The notes beneath the pieces are model-generated. The model was not told the origin of the DNA. It did no database searches and saw nothing but the letters and a program-made list of their open reading frames with translations. Of a stretch of 22,945 bases of DNA, positions 15,069-22,903 are shown one piece after another. The DNA is taken from the NCBI GenBank assembly GCA_002437405.1, contig DJPO01000018.1, positions 2,443-25,387 of the forward strand, written 5' to 3'. This DNA is from Opitutia bacterium UBA6410 (GTDB lineage Bacteria; Verrucomicrobiota; Verrucomicrobiia; Opitutales; Intestinicryptomonadaceae). The number at the start of each line of letters is the position of its first letter. Positions within the stretch are counted from its first letter, which is position 1. Both the position numbers and the translations under genes were made by a program.

Positions 15069-16478
15069 ATGAAACTCCACTATTTTAAACCCAAAAAGCA
15101 AAAGCGCGGACTCCTCTATCAGGTGTTTGTCGTCGTCGCGATTATCCAAATTACGCTGCTTATTACAATGGGCAGTATGATTATCTCGCAGTCGATTATC
15201 ACCGACGAAAAGAAATTCGACGCCCCGCCGACCATCGAAAAGGTCGACCAAGCCGTGCGCGAAACCCGCGTGAGAGTCCAGCAGCAGCAGAAGAAAACCA
15301 AGAAGCTCACCCGCAGAATCAGCGTCTCCAACCCCCAAAGCACGAATCTGCCCAAGGTGAATATCACGCTCCCCGCGGCGCAGATGACGGGGGCTGCAAT
15401 CAGCTCGATTAGCAACATCGATATGACTTCCAAGTTCAATATCGTTGCGACGACCGTCGACTTGGGCGGTATCAAGTCCAAAACCGAAAAGGTTCTCGTC
15501 TGCATCGACACGGGCAAATATCTGATGACCGACGAACGCGGCGGTATGGATACATACAAGGCGATTCGCGAAGACATCAAAAAGCTCATCACCCACCTGC
15601 CCCCGACGGTTCTCTTCAACGTAATGGCGTATTCCACCGAATACGGCACGTCGATAAACCTCTTCCAGTCGTCCCTCGTTGCGGCGACGGCGGCGAACAA
15701 GAAAATGGCGTGCAACTGGGTTGAACCGCTCAATGCGAGCCTCAACCGTCTCGGCCCCGGCGGGAACAACTACAAGCTCAAGTATCCCTTCCTGCCCCAG
15801 CCGCCCGATTCGAGCCACTACAACCAGAATGTCTCCAACATCTATCGCATCTATCAGGCGGCTCTCGAACAGGGCGCGGATACGATTTACATTCTGACGA
15901 CTTCGTGGACGAATCCCGACCTCGTCAAAAAGCCGTGGACGATTTCCCAGACCAACAACTATATGCGCAATATGGCTCGCTATCAGGAGGCAATCGAAAA
16001 GGGGCGCAAAAAGCAGGGCTGGACAGACCAGAAGCAAATCGAATACGAACGTCAGGATATGATTGCCAGCCGCGAGGGCGTCAAAAAGGCTCGCGAATGG
16101 ATTAAGTCCGAAAACGAACGCCGCGCCAAGAAGGGCGAACCTCTCTACGTCGGCAACGTAATGCAGGCAATGTGGGAAAACAAATTCAAGCCCGCAGTTT
16201 CCCCTCAGCCCCCGCACGTTGCGGTAAAAGCCCCCGCGGTAAAGTTCGACGCCTACGGAAGGGCGGGTATCCTCAAGTACTACGACAAGCTCTTCAAGGA
16301 AGTCTACCGCGACAAGCAGATGAAGCCCCCGACACTGAACATGATTATCTTCCGCGGGAAAAACGAAAATCTTTCCCCCGAGCAGAACAAGATTATCAAG
16401 CAGTTCACGGCTTCCAACAACGGCGGACGCAGCAGAGTTCTGCGCGGTCTGAAGCCCGTCAAGGAATACGACAACTAA
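15069..16478 (+). CDS. Membrane-anchored VWA-like domain protein
   Basis: A 469-residue protein. A basic cytoplasmic start (MKLHYFKPKKQKRG) leads into one transmembrane helix (about 16-40), then a Gln/Lys-rich, probably coiled-coil stalk (55-82). A von Willebrand A-like fold runs from about 140: KVLVCIDTGKY corresponds to the strand bearing the metal-binding DxSxS, then KAIREDIKKLITHLPPTVLFNVMAY, and ALEQGADTIYILTTSWTNPD later. The MIDAS is degenerate (Asp147-Thr-Gly-Lys-Tyr), so metal-dependent binding is doubtful. An 80-residue charged helical insert (about 285-365) separates the last part. The topology resembles single-pass ExbD/TolR-like anchors, but no such domain is recognised. It is the last gene before a strong terminator, downstream of two exported solenoid proteins. 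No clear Shine-Dalgarno is visible. Confidence 0.78.
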   Translation: MKLHYFKPKKQKRGLLYQVFVVVAIIQITLLITMGSMIISQSIITDEKKFDAPPTIEKVDQAVRETRVRVQQQQKKTKKLTRRISVSNPQSTNLPKVNITLPAAQMTGAAISSISNIDMTSKFNIVATTVDLGGIKSKTEKVLVCIDTGKYLMTDERGGMDTYKAIREDIKKLITHLPPTVLFNVMAYSTEYGTSINLFQSSLVAATAANKKMACNWVEPLNASLNRLGPGGNNYKLKYPFLPQPPDSSHYNQNVSNIYRIYQAALEQGADTIYILTTSWTNPDLVKKPWTISQTNNYMRNMARYQEAIEKGRKKQGWTDQKQIEYERQDMIASREGVKKAREWIKSENERRAKKGEPLYVGNVMQAMWENKFKPAVSPQPPHVAVKAPAVKFDAYGRAGILKYYDKLFKEVYRDKQMKPPTLNMIIFRGKNENLSPEQNKIIKQFTASNNGGRSRVLRGLKPVKEYDN

Positions 16479-16494
16479 TCCTTTTTCTCTCCCG

Positions 16495-16524
16495 AAAACG
16501 CCCGCCATTTGACGGGCGTTTTTT
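16495..16524 (+). terminator. Terminator of the three-gene envelope operon
   Basis: AAAACGCCCG (16495-16504) and CGGGCGTTTT (16513-16522) form a perfect 10-bp stem around an 8-base loop, ending in six T's. It lies 16 bases after the VWA-like gene's stop codon and separates this operon from the sugar isomerase genes. Confidence 0.9.
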
Positions 16525-16590
16525 GTGTTTTTTGTCTTCCGTATCTGGCAGCTTGGAATTTGCTTTTTGCAAGTGAAAAAATCCGCAAAT

Positions 16591-16619
16591 TTTGCTTTTA
16601 AAAAGTTTTTGGGTAATGT
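16591..16619 (+). promoter_or_regulatory. Candidate promoter for the isomerase-phosphatase cluster
   Basis: The -35 is TTTGCT (16591-16596), the spacer is 17 bases and the -10 is TAATGT (16614-16619), with an expected start near 16626 and a leader of about 23 bases. GTATACAT at 16640-16647 directly precedes the start codon, as it does before the beta-galactosidase gene. Confidence 0.4.
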
Positions 16620-16648
16620 AGTTTTTACGAAACAAAACGGTATACATT

Positions 16649-17533
16649 ATGGAGAAAATTACGTCGGGGAAACCTTTTAATCTATTGTTCGCGCCGAATC
16701 CGACTCCCGTGTTCGGGCATATGTCGGGTACTGCCGAAAAACTTTCGTACTCCGACAAGGTAAAGTATTTTTACGATATCGGGTTTAGGGCATTGGAGTG
16801 CAACGAGTTCGCATCGCTGCCTGTCGACACCCAAACGGCGGTTGCCAAGGAAATGGAGCGGCTCGGAATGAAAATGGGCGTGTTCGCGCAGATTTTGGGC
16901 GAATGGGGCAAGCCGAGCCTTACGGGAAACATTGTCGACACGAAGTCGAGGCGTCGCGATAAGGAGGCTGTCAAAAGCAAAGTTCTGGAGACAATGAAAC
17001 TTGCCACGGAGACGGCAAAGCGCGCCAACGCCCAATGGTTCACTGTTGTCTTGGGTTTTGAAGACCCGTCCCTCGAGTATTGGTACGAATTTGCAAACGT
17101 AGTCGAGCACCTGAAGTACGCGGCGGACTACCTCGAAAAGAACAACGGCCCGACTATGGTTTTGGAGGCGCTCAACCGCAAGGAGCTCCCGAGCCTGTGG
17201 CTCAAGCGCATACCGCAGGCGTACGCGGTCTGCAAGGCTGTCGGAAGCCCAAAGTGTAAAATACTCGACGACCTCTACCACCAGCAAATATCGGAGGGCA
17301 ATCTGATTGAAAATATCGACGCCGCGTGGGACGAAATCGCCTACTTCCAGATTGCCGACAACCCCGCCCGCCACGAACCGGGGACGGGGGAAATCAACTT
17401 CAAAAAGATAATGGAGCACATCTCCCGCAAGGGCTACAAGGGGATAATCGGGCTGGAATTGAAGCAGTCCGAGCGCACGGAGGCGGGCGACAAATTCTTC
17501 GTGGACAGCATTCGTTCGATAGATGTCGCGTAG
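16649..17533 (+). CDS. Hydroxypyruvate isomerase-like TIM-barrel enzyme, copy 1
   Basis: A 294-residue sugar isomerase/epimerase of the xylose-isomerase-like TIM-barrel (AP endonuclease 2) superfamily, closest by motif to hydroxypyruvate isomerase. Metal-site residues are visible: Glu173 in VLEALN, Asp208 in ILDDLYHQQ, Gln234 in FQIADNP and Glu270 in GIIGLEL. RHEPGTGEINF (241-251) is a hallmark of the Hyi group. The His that often precedes QIAD is replaced by Phe. No signal peptide, so cytoplasmic. It starts 34 bases before an equal-length paralogue that is about 75% identical. The Shine-Dalgarno is weak. Substrate is not determinable: hydroxypyruvate/tartronate semialdehyde or another small sugar fits. 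Confidence 0.85.
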   Translation: MEKITSGKPFNLLFAPNPTPVFGHMSGTAEKLSYSDKVKYFYDIGFRALECNEFASLPVDTQTAVAKEMERLGMKMGVFAQILGEWGKPSLTGNIVDTKSRRRDKEAVKSKVLETMKLATETAKRANAQWFTVVLGFEDPSLEYWYEFANVVEHLKYAADYLEKNNGPTMVLEALNRKELPSLWLKRIPQAYAVCKAVGSPKCKILDDLYHQQISEGNLIENIDAAWDEIAYFQIADNPARHEPGTGEINFKKIMEHISRKGYKGIIGLELKQSERTEAGDKFFVDSIRSIDVA

Positions 17534-17567
17534 CGAAAATTTCAACTAAAATAAATAGGTAAAACAT

Positions 17568-18452
17568 ATGGAAAAAATATCATCGGGAAAAACTTTTAAC
17601 ATGCTGTTTGCTCCGAATCCGAGCGGTTGGTGCAGGCACTTGTCGGGCACGGCGGCGAACCTTTCCGACGCCGACAAAGTAAAATATTTTTACGACCTCG
17701 GTTTCCGAGCGGTAGAATACAACGAATACGCGGGGCTGTCGATAGACACCCAAAACGCCATTGCAAAGCAGATGGAGCGGCTGGGTATGACGATGGGCGT
17801 CTTCGCCCCGAACGTCGGCGACTGGAGCGTCCCGAACCTCACGGGCAACATTCTCGACCCCAAATCGCGCAAACGCGACAAGGAAGGGGTTATGCGCAAA
17901 GTGCGCGCCGTTATGGAACGCTCCGTCGAGGCCGCGAAGCGCGCAAACGCCAAGTGGTTTACGGTGGTAATCGGTGCTGAAGACCCGAGTCTCGAGTACG
18001 AATACCAGTTCCAGAATGTCGTCGAGCACCTGAAGTACGCGTCGGATTACCTCGAAAAGAACAACGGGCCGATTATGGTTTTGGAATCGCTTAACATCAA
18101 GGACCACCCCGGATTGTGGCTCAAGCGCATACCGCAGGCGTACGCGGTCTGTAAGGCGGTAGGAAGCCCGAAGTGCAAGATTCTCGACGACCTCTACCAC
18201 CAGCAGAAAACCGAGGGCAACCTGATTGAAAATATCGACGCCGCGTGGGACGAAATCGCCTACTTCCAAATCGCCGACAATCCCGGCCGCCGCGAACCCG
18301 GTACGGGCGAAATCAACTACAAAAAGATTATGAAGCACATCGCGGACAAGGGCTACAAGGGGATAATCGGCTTGGAGCTCGTGCAGTCCGCCAAGACCCC
18401 CGAGGGCGACAAGTTCTTCGTGGACAGCGTGCGCAATATCGACATCGCGTAG
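17568..18452 (+). CDS. Hydroxypyruvate isomerase-like TIM-barrel enzyme, copy 2
   Basis: A tandem paralogue of the preceding gene, also 294 residues and alignable without gaps; a hand count gives 220 identical positions. All proposed metal ligands are kept (Glu173, Asp208, Gln234, Glu270), as are ILDDLYHQQ and REPGTGEIN. Differences cluster at residues 19-31 (SGWCRHL against TPVFGHM), 81-90 and 108-120, while 190-211 and 218-239 are identical. Loops near the active-site mouth may therefore differ, suggesting separate substrates or a partner subunit. A Shine-Dalgarno (TAGG) lies about 8 bases before the ATG. The alkaline phosphatase gene follows 54 bases later with no terminator between them, so co-transcription is likely. 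Confidence 0.85.
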   Translation: MEKISSGKTFNMLFAPNPSGWCRHLSGTAANLSDADKVKYFYDLGFRAVEYNEYAGLSIDTQNAIAKQMERLGMTMGVFAPNVGDWSVPNLTGNILDPKSRKRDKEGVMRKVRAVMERSVEAAKRANAKWFTVVIGAEDPSLEYEYQFQNVVEHLKYASDYLEKNNGPIMVLESLNIKDHPGLWLKRIPQAYAVCKAVGSPKCKILDDLYHQQKTEGNLIENIDAAWDEIAYFQIADNPGRREPGTGEINYKKIMKHIADKGYKGIIGLELVQSAKTPEGDKFFVDSVRNIDIA

Positions 18453-18506
18453 TTTTCACTGGCGTTGCGCAGTTTCGATTTCAACATCAAAAGGAAAGTT
18501 TAAACC

Positions 18507-19874
18507 GTGAAAAAAATATCGTTATTGTTGTCGGTGCTTGCCGCGGCTGCGGTTTCGTTCGGCGCGGAGCAGCTCAAACCCGTAAAATACGTTTTCCTCT
18601 TCATCGGCGACGGAATGTCGATTCCCCAGCGAATGACCGCCGAGGAGCTCGCCCGCATAAACACGGGCAAGGGGCTTGCAATCAACGCAATGCCCAGTCA
18701 GGCGCTCACGACGACGCGCTCGGCGAATTCGTTCATCACCGACTCCGCCGCGAGCGCAACGGCAATCGCGTGCGGCACGAAAACCAAGAACGGGGCGGTC
18801 GGCGTCGACGCAAAGGGCGCGAGGCTCGAGTCCATAGCTGAAGTCGCGCGCGACAGCGGCAGAAAGGTCGGGATTGTAACGAGCGTAACGCTCAACCACG
18901 CGACTCCCGCAGGCTTTTACGGGCACAATTTGAGCCGCGGCAACTACTATGAAATCGGGCTCGACCTCATCGAATCGAAGTTCGACTTCTTCGGCGGCGG
19001 CGGAATCGCCGAGCACAACAAAAAGGATTCCAAGAACTACAAGGGCGACGTTTACGAGCTTGCAAAGCAGGCGGGCTATAAGGTCGTCCGTAAAAACGTT
19101 GACGCGATAAAAGCCCTCAAGGCGGGCGACGGCAAAGTCATTGCAGTCGGCGCGGACGGCGCGCTGGCGTACGACATCGACAATCCCGACTCCCCGCGCG
19201 TTTCCCTCTTCACCCAAAAGGCAATCGAACTGCTCGACAACGACAAAGGATTTTTCCTGATGGTCGAGGGCGGCAAAATCGACTGGATGTGCCACGCAAA
19301 CGACGCCGCAACCGTGATGCGCGAAGTCATCGACTTCGACAACGCCGTGAAAGTCGCGCTCGAGTTCGCGAAAAAACACCCGCAGGACACGCTTGTCGTC
19401 GTAACGGGCGACCACGAAACGGGCGGCCTTACGATGGGCTTTGCGGGCACTGCGTACAACTCGTACATCGACAGACTTAACGCCCAGACCCGCTCGCGCG
19501 ACGGCTTCGACTCCGCGCTCAAAAAGCTCCAAAAGGAAAAGCCCGAGCTCACTTTCGACGACGTAAAGCCGCTGCTTTCCGACTCGTTCGGCTTCGTCTT
19601 CGACAGGCGTCTTAAAATGGCGATGGTCGTCAACGAGAAGGAATGCGCCGAGCTTGAAAACGCCTTCAATCGCTGGAAGCAGAACCCCAAGAGCGGCGCG
19701 CTTTCCCTCGCGGCGGCGAAGTGCCTGAACAACAAGGCGGGCTTGGCTTGGACGAGCAACGCGCACACCGCACTCCCCGTCGAAACGTCGGCGAGCGGCG
19801 CGCAGGCAGAGGTCTTCTCCGGCTCGATTGACAATACCGACATCGCCAAAACCCTCAAACAACTCGTAAAGTAG
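18507..19874 (+). CDS. Exported alkaline phosphatase (PhoA family)
   Basis: A 455-residue exported phosphomonoesterase starting at GTG with a good AAAGGAAAG Shine-Dalgarno. The signal peptide MKKISLLLSVLAAAAVSFGA directs it to the periplasm. Active-site residues match the family: Asp35 (IGDGMS), nucleophile Ser80 in TDSAASATA, His131 and Thr133 in NHATPAGFYGH, phosphate-binding Arg144 in LSRGN, Glu254, Asp259 and His263 in EGGKIDWMCH, Asp302-His303 in TGDHETGG, and His420 in NAHTALPV. His at 131 and Trp at 260 replace E. coli PhoA Asp153 and Lys328, a common variant outside enterobacteria. Two sugar isomerase-like genes precede it, and a YibE/F-like gene begins 5 bases after its stop. No Pho box was recognised. 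Confidence 0.92.
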   Translation: MKKISLLLSVLAAAAVSFGAEQLKPVKYVFLFIGDGMSIPQRMTAEELARINTGKGLAINAMPSQALTTTRSANSFITDSAASATAIACGTKTKNGAVGVDAKGARLESIAEVARDSGRKVGIVTSVTLNHATPAGFYGHNLSRGNYYEIGLDLIESKFDFFGGGGIAEHNKKDSKNYKGDVYELAKQAGYKVVRKNVDAIKALKAGDGKVIAVGADGALAYDIDNPDSPRVSLFTQKAIELLDNDKGFFLMVEGGKIDWMCHANDAATVMREVIDFDNAVKVALEFAKKHPQDTLVVVTGDHETGGLTMGFAGTAYNSYIDRLNAQTRSRDGFDSALKKLQKEKPELTFDDVKPLLSDSFGFVFDRRLKMAMVVNEKECAELENAFNRWKQNPKSGALSLAAAKCLNNKAGLAWTSNAHTALPVETSASGAQAEVFSGSIDNTDIAKTLKQLVK

Positions 19875-19879
19875 GGGCT

Positions 19880-21019
19880 ATGTCTCGGCGCGGGAGGTTT
19901 TCGGACGCAATAATCGCGGCGGTTTTTACCGTCGCGTGCATTGTTTTGTGGTTCGCGGATTTCTATCCGAACGAATCCGAAAAAATCGGCGAAAAATTCC
20001 CCGCCAAAGTCCTGTCCGTCGACAACTCGGCAATCTTCAAAGTCGGGCTGCTCGAGCGCGGCGAACAGCGGCTTAAAGTCGAAATCCTTTCGGGTTCGCG
20101 CAAGGGGCAGGTCTTCGACGCCGTGAATCTGCTCAGGGCGCAAATGGATTTGGACAAAACCTTTTCCGTCGGCGACACCGCGTGGGTCTCGGCGGAAAAC
20201 GGGGCAGTGCCCGAAAAGAGCACCATCAACGCGCAGGACTTTTACCGCAGCTCGAAGACCCTTTGGCTTTTCGCGCTCTTTTCTGCGATGCTCGTGCTCT
20301 TCGGCGGATTCACGGGCGTGAAAGCCCTGCTTTCGTTCGTATTTTCCTGCCTTGTCGTCTGGAAGATTCTCGTGCCCGCGTGCCTGCGCGGCGGCGACCC
20401 AATCGCAATTTGCCTCGCGGCGGTCTGCGTGCTGTCGGCGGCGATAATTTTCCTCGTCGCGGGATTCACCAAAAAGGGATTCGCGGCGTTCGCGGGAACA
20501 ATGCTCGGGGTGCTCGCGAGCTGCGCGATGGCTTGGTATTTCTCGGGGAGCTTTAAGGTTAACGGCGCGGTGATGCCCTATTCGCAGGCGTTGCTCTACT
20601 CGGGCTACGAGTTTTTGAACCTTACGGAACTTTTTATCGGCGCGCTGTTTTTGTCGTCGTCTGGGGCGGTTATGGACTTGAGTATGGACGTCGCCGCAGG
20701 TATGGGGGAAGTCGCCGAAGCAAACCCGAGCCTCGGGCGGCGGCGGCTTCTAAAGGCGGGGCTTTCGATAGGCAGAAGCGTAGTCGGCACTATGACCACA
20801 ACCCTGCTTTTGGCATACTCGGGCGGATATTTGACGCTGATGATGGCGTTTGCCGCAAACTCAGTGGAGCTGGGCGATTTTATCAATAACCCGTACGTCT
20901 GCGCCGAGGCAGTCAAGACACTTGTGGGAAGCTTCGGCTTGGTGCTTGTCGCGCCGTTTACGGCAATCGTCGGGTGCTTTATTTTCGGTTCTGGCGCGGG
21001 GCGCGCCTCGGTCAAATAA
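19880..21019 (+). CDS. YibE/F-like integral membrane protein
   Basis: A 379-residue membrane protein resembling the YibE/F family. A first helix (about 9-26) is followed by an extracytoplasmic beta-rich domain (about 35-120; FPAKVLSVDN, KVEILSGSRKGQVFDAVN), then about seven helices. The family signature is seen in GAVMDLSMDVAAGMGEVAEANP, KAGLSIGRSVVGTMTTTLLLAYSGGYLTLMM and the closing VAPFTAIVGCFI. Its function is unknown; a transport role has been suggested for the family. A GGGG-containing Shine-Dalgarno straddles the phosphatase stop, and the 5-base gap makes co-translation with the phosphatase likely. Its last 8 bases overlap the converging small membrane protein gene. Confidence 0.85.
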   Translation: MSRRGRFSDAIIAAVFTVACIVLWFADFYPNESEKIGEKFPAKVLSVDNSAIFKVGLLERGEQRLKVEILSGSRKGQVFDAVNLLRAQMDLDKTFSVGDTAWVSAENGAVPEKSTINAQDFYRSSKTLWLFALFSAMLVLFGGFTGVKALLSFVFSCLVVWKILVPACLRGGDPIAICLAAVCVLSAAIIFLVAGFTKKGFAAFAGTMLGVLASCAMAWYFSGSFKVNGAVMPYSQALLYSGYEFLNLTELFIGALFLSSSGAVMDLSMDVAAGMGEVAEANPSLGRRRLLKAGLSIGRSVVGTMTTTLLLAYSGGYLTLMMAFAANSVELGDFINNPYVCAEAVKTLVGSFGLVLVAPFTAIVGCFIFGSGAGRASVK

Positions 21020-21230
21020 AGCGCACGAGCACATAAAGCCCGTATACGAACGATACCGCCAACATACAATAAATCAGAATCACATTGCCAAACAGCTTGC
21101 GCATTTTTATGAACGCCTGAACATCGGGGTCGGCGTCCTGCGGACTTCTGAAATTCAGACAGAAAAAACAGCAGAAGAACGCGACAATTGTCGCCAAGTA
21201 CGCGAACGTTATAAAAATTCCGTGGTTCAT
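21012..21230 (-). CDS. Small two-helix membrane protein
   Basis: A 72-residue protein with two hydrophobic helices (about 4-26 and 48-70) separated by a charged loop (NFRSPQDADPDVQAFIKMRK). Both termini are probably on the same side of the membrane. Helix 1 holds three cysteines in FFCCFFC. A strong Shine-Dalgarno (GAGAGGGA) about 8 bases before the ATG makes it one of the better-supported small genes here. The TGA lies inside the final codons of the converging YibE/F gene. The PEP-CTERM gene upstream on the same strand ends in a strong terminator at 21250-21287, leaving little room for a separate promoter, so expression may depend on read-through. No family recognised. Confidence 0.68.
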   Translation of the reverse strand: MNHGIFITFAYLATIVAFFCCFFCLNFRSPQDADPDVQAFIKMRKLFGNVILIYCMLAVSFVYGLYVLVRFI

Positions 21231-21249
21231 AATCTTTCCCTCTCTTTGT

Positions 21250-21287
21250 AAAAAAACGGCGGGGCGGCATTACGCCGACCCCCGCCG
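21250..21287 (-). terminator. Terminator of the pentapeptide PEP-CTERM gene
   Basis: On the minus strand CGGCGGGG pairs with CCCCGCCG (outer 8 bp), an inner CGGC/GCCG stem encloses a 5-base loop, and seven T's follow. It lies 14 bases after the stop codon. A near-copy lies at 22854-22889. Confidence 0.9.
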
Positions 21288-21301
21288 CCGCCTTTATTGG
21301 A

Positions 21302-22813
21302 TTACTTTCTTCTGCGGTACACTGCAAAAGCCAACGCCACAGCGCCGAAAATCGCCGCAACCGTCGCAGGCTCGGGGACGTTTATCGAAATCAGCAGATT
21401 GTTGCCCTTGATTGCATAATCCCACGAACCGTTGAATTTCTTGCCGAGTACTGTTAAGAATAAATTTCCGTCTTTTAAGAGATTCTCCAACCCCGCTATG
21501 CGGGAGTCGTCTTCAAAAGTCATCGCGGTGAAAGTGTAGGCGTCGTCTTCCGAAATGTCGCCTATAAGGTTTACCGTGAGCTTTGCGCCATGCTCGAAAG
21601 TAAGCCCCGCGTTGCTGTCTACCTTGAAAATTGTCGAACCGCCCAAATCGGTATCGATTTGTATTTCGCTTGCTACTGTCAGCGTTTTGCCGTTCGTTAT
21701 TTCGAGAAATGCGCCTTGCCCGAGCATTAGTTTCGAACCGATAAGCGTGGCGTCCTCTTCCGCAATTTTTGCCGAAATCATTTCGCCGTTTTCTGCGGGT
21801 GTGTATTTGCGTATATATATGTCGCTGGCTGAATCCGCCGTGAAGTTTTTGATTACCCCGTCCGACATTATGGTATTTTTGTAGGAAACGCTTTCGCCGA
21901 TTTTCGTATTCGTCATATTTGCGCCCCGAAAATCTACATTTTCCAAAATCCCAGCGGAAAGCTCGGCATTTGTGAGATCCGCATTGAAAAAGACAGCATT
22001 TTTCAACGAATATACTTCAGCGTACCTTGACGCGGATTGGTCGAACCCCGATATTTTCGCGCCGCTAAGGTTTGCATTCGAAAAATTTGCATTTGAAAAG
22101 TTCATACCCTCAAAAGTTGTATTTTTCAGGCTGACTCCTCTGAAATCTATGTTTGCAAAATTTGTCTCGGAAACGGTTATCCCGTCCAACATTTTGTCTT
22201 TGTAGCTCTTTGTGGAGCATAATTGCTCCTTTCTGAAAGCTATTTTATGCATCGTGGCACCCAATATGATTGCGTCGTCATACTTGAAGATACCGTCGGG
22301 ATTCGTGTAATTGGGGTAACGGTCTGGATCTGGATCATACAGATTTGCGCAAAGATACGCGCCTGTTAGATTGAACCCGCTGAAATCGTATATGCAAATT
22401 TTGGTTATTTTATAGCCGTCTATTCTTAAATCGACTCCCGATAAATCTTTGTCCTTATAGCTTTTTGTTTTTGTCAAAATCGCCATATCGTTCATCTGGG
22501 CATTATAGAACGATGCCCCCTTGATTATGGCGTCGGTTGCGTCGATGTCGTTCATTGTTGCACCCGCAAAAGAGGCATTTGTCAAATCCGCATTTCTGAA
22601 ACTGGCGTTGGTGTAGTCGGAATTGTATGTCGTGTCGTATTCTCTGGTGTACCTTGAAAATTCTGTGCCCCTTGCGGTGACGCCGTCCCATACCGAATTC
22701 CTGTGGCTTTCGCCGAGAAAACTTTTGCCGCTTTGATCGCCCGTAAAAATCTCGTTGTCGGCAAAGACCGCGCCTGCGGCTAAAACGGATAGAATTGTTA
22801 TGTATTTTTTCAT
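21302..22813 (-). CDS. Exported pentapeptide-repeat protein with PEP-CTERM anchor
   Basis: A 503-residue exported surface or envelope protein. A signal peptide (MKKYITILSVLAAGAVFA) is followed by pentapeptide-repeat tracts (about 68-106, 214-256 and 269-305; for example NASFRNADLTNASF and NFSNANFSNANLSGA), which fold as a right-handed beta helix. The fragment SYK recurs at 118, 203 and 310, twice as TKSYKDK. Residues about 340-475 look like an autotransporter-like beta region (GKTLTVASEIQIDTDLGG). The C-terminus has the PEP-CTERM sorting signal: VPEP at 479-482, a hydrophobic helix and the basic tail YRRRK. From the family it should be processed by an exosortase, which is not in this window. 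The coding DNA is visibly more AT-rich than its neighbours. The Shine-Dalgarno is weak (AAAAGAGAAAA). Binding partner or role unknown. Confidence 0.85.
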   Translation of the reverse strand: MKKYITILSVLAAGAVFADNEIFTGDQSGKSFLGESHRNSVWDGVTARGTEFSRYTREYDTTYNSDYTNASFRNADLTNASFAGATMNDIDATDAIIKGASFYNAQMNDMAILTKTKSYKDKDLSGVDLRIDGYKITKICIYDFSGFNLTGAYLCANLYDPDPDRYPNYTNPDGIFKYDDAIILGATMHKIAFRKEQLCSTKSYKDKMLDGITVSETNFANIDFRGVSLKNTTFEGMNFSNANFSNANLSGAKISGFDQSASRYAEVYSLKNAVFFNADLTNAELSAGILENVDFRGANMTNTKIGESVSYKNTIMSDGVIKNFTADSASDIYIRKYTPAENGEMISAKIAEEDATLIGSKLMLGQGAFLEITNGKTLTVASEIQIDTDLGGSTIFKVDSNAGLTFEHGAKLTVNLIGDISEDDAYTFTAMTFEDDSRIAGLENLLKDGNLFLTVLGKKFNGSWDYAIKGNNLLISINVPEPATVAAIFGAVALAFAVYRRRK

Positions 22814-22853
22814 TATAAAAAATTTTTTCTCTTTTCGGAATTATTTTCGTTTC

Positions 22854-22889
22854 AAAAACGGCAGGGTGGCATAATGCCGACCCCCGCCG
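22854..22889 (-). terminator. Terminator of the truncated second PEP-CTERM gene
   Basis: It is a diverged copy of the hairpin at 21250-21287. On the minus strand CGGCGGGG pairs with CCCTGCCG through one G-U, an inner GGCAT/ATGCC stem follows, and five T's end it. It lies 14 bases after the partial gene's stop codon. Confidence 0.8.
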
Positions 22890-22903
22890 CCGCTTTTATT
22901 GGA

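Noticed and set aside
14340..16508. 722-codon open frame on the minus strand
   Set aside because: It is the antisense shadow of the two downstream genes of the envelope module, which have signal peptides, a transmembrane segment and recognisable folds. GC-rich third positions keep the reverse frame open.
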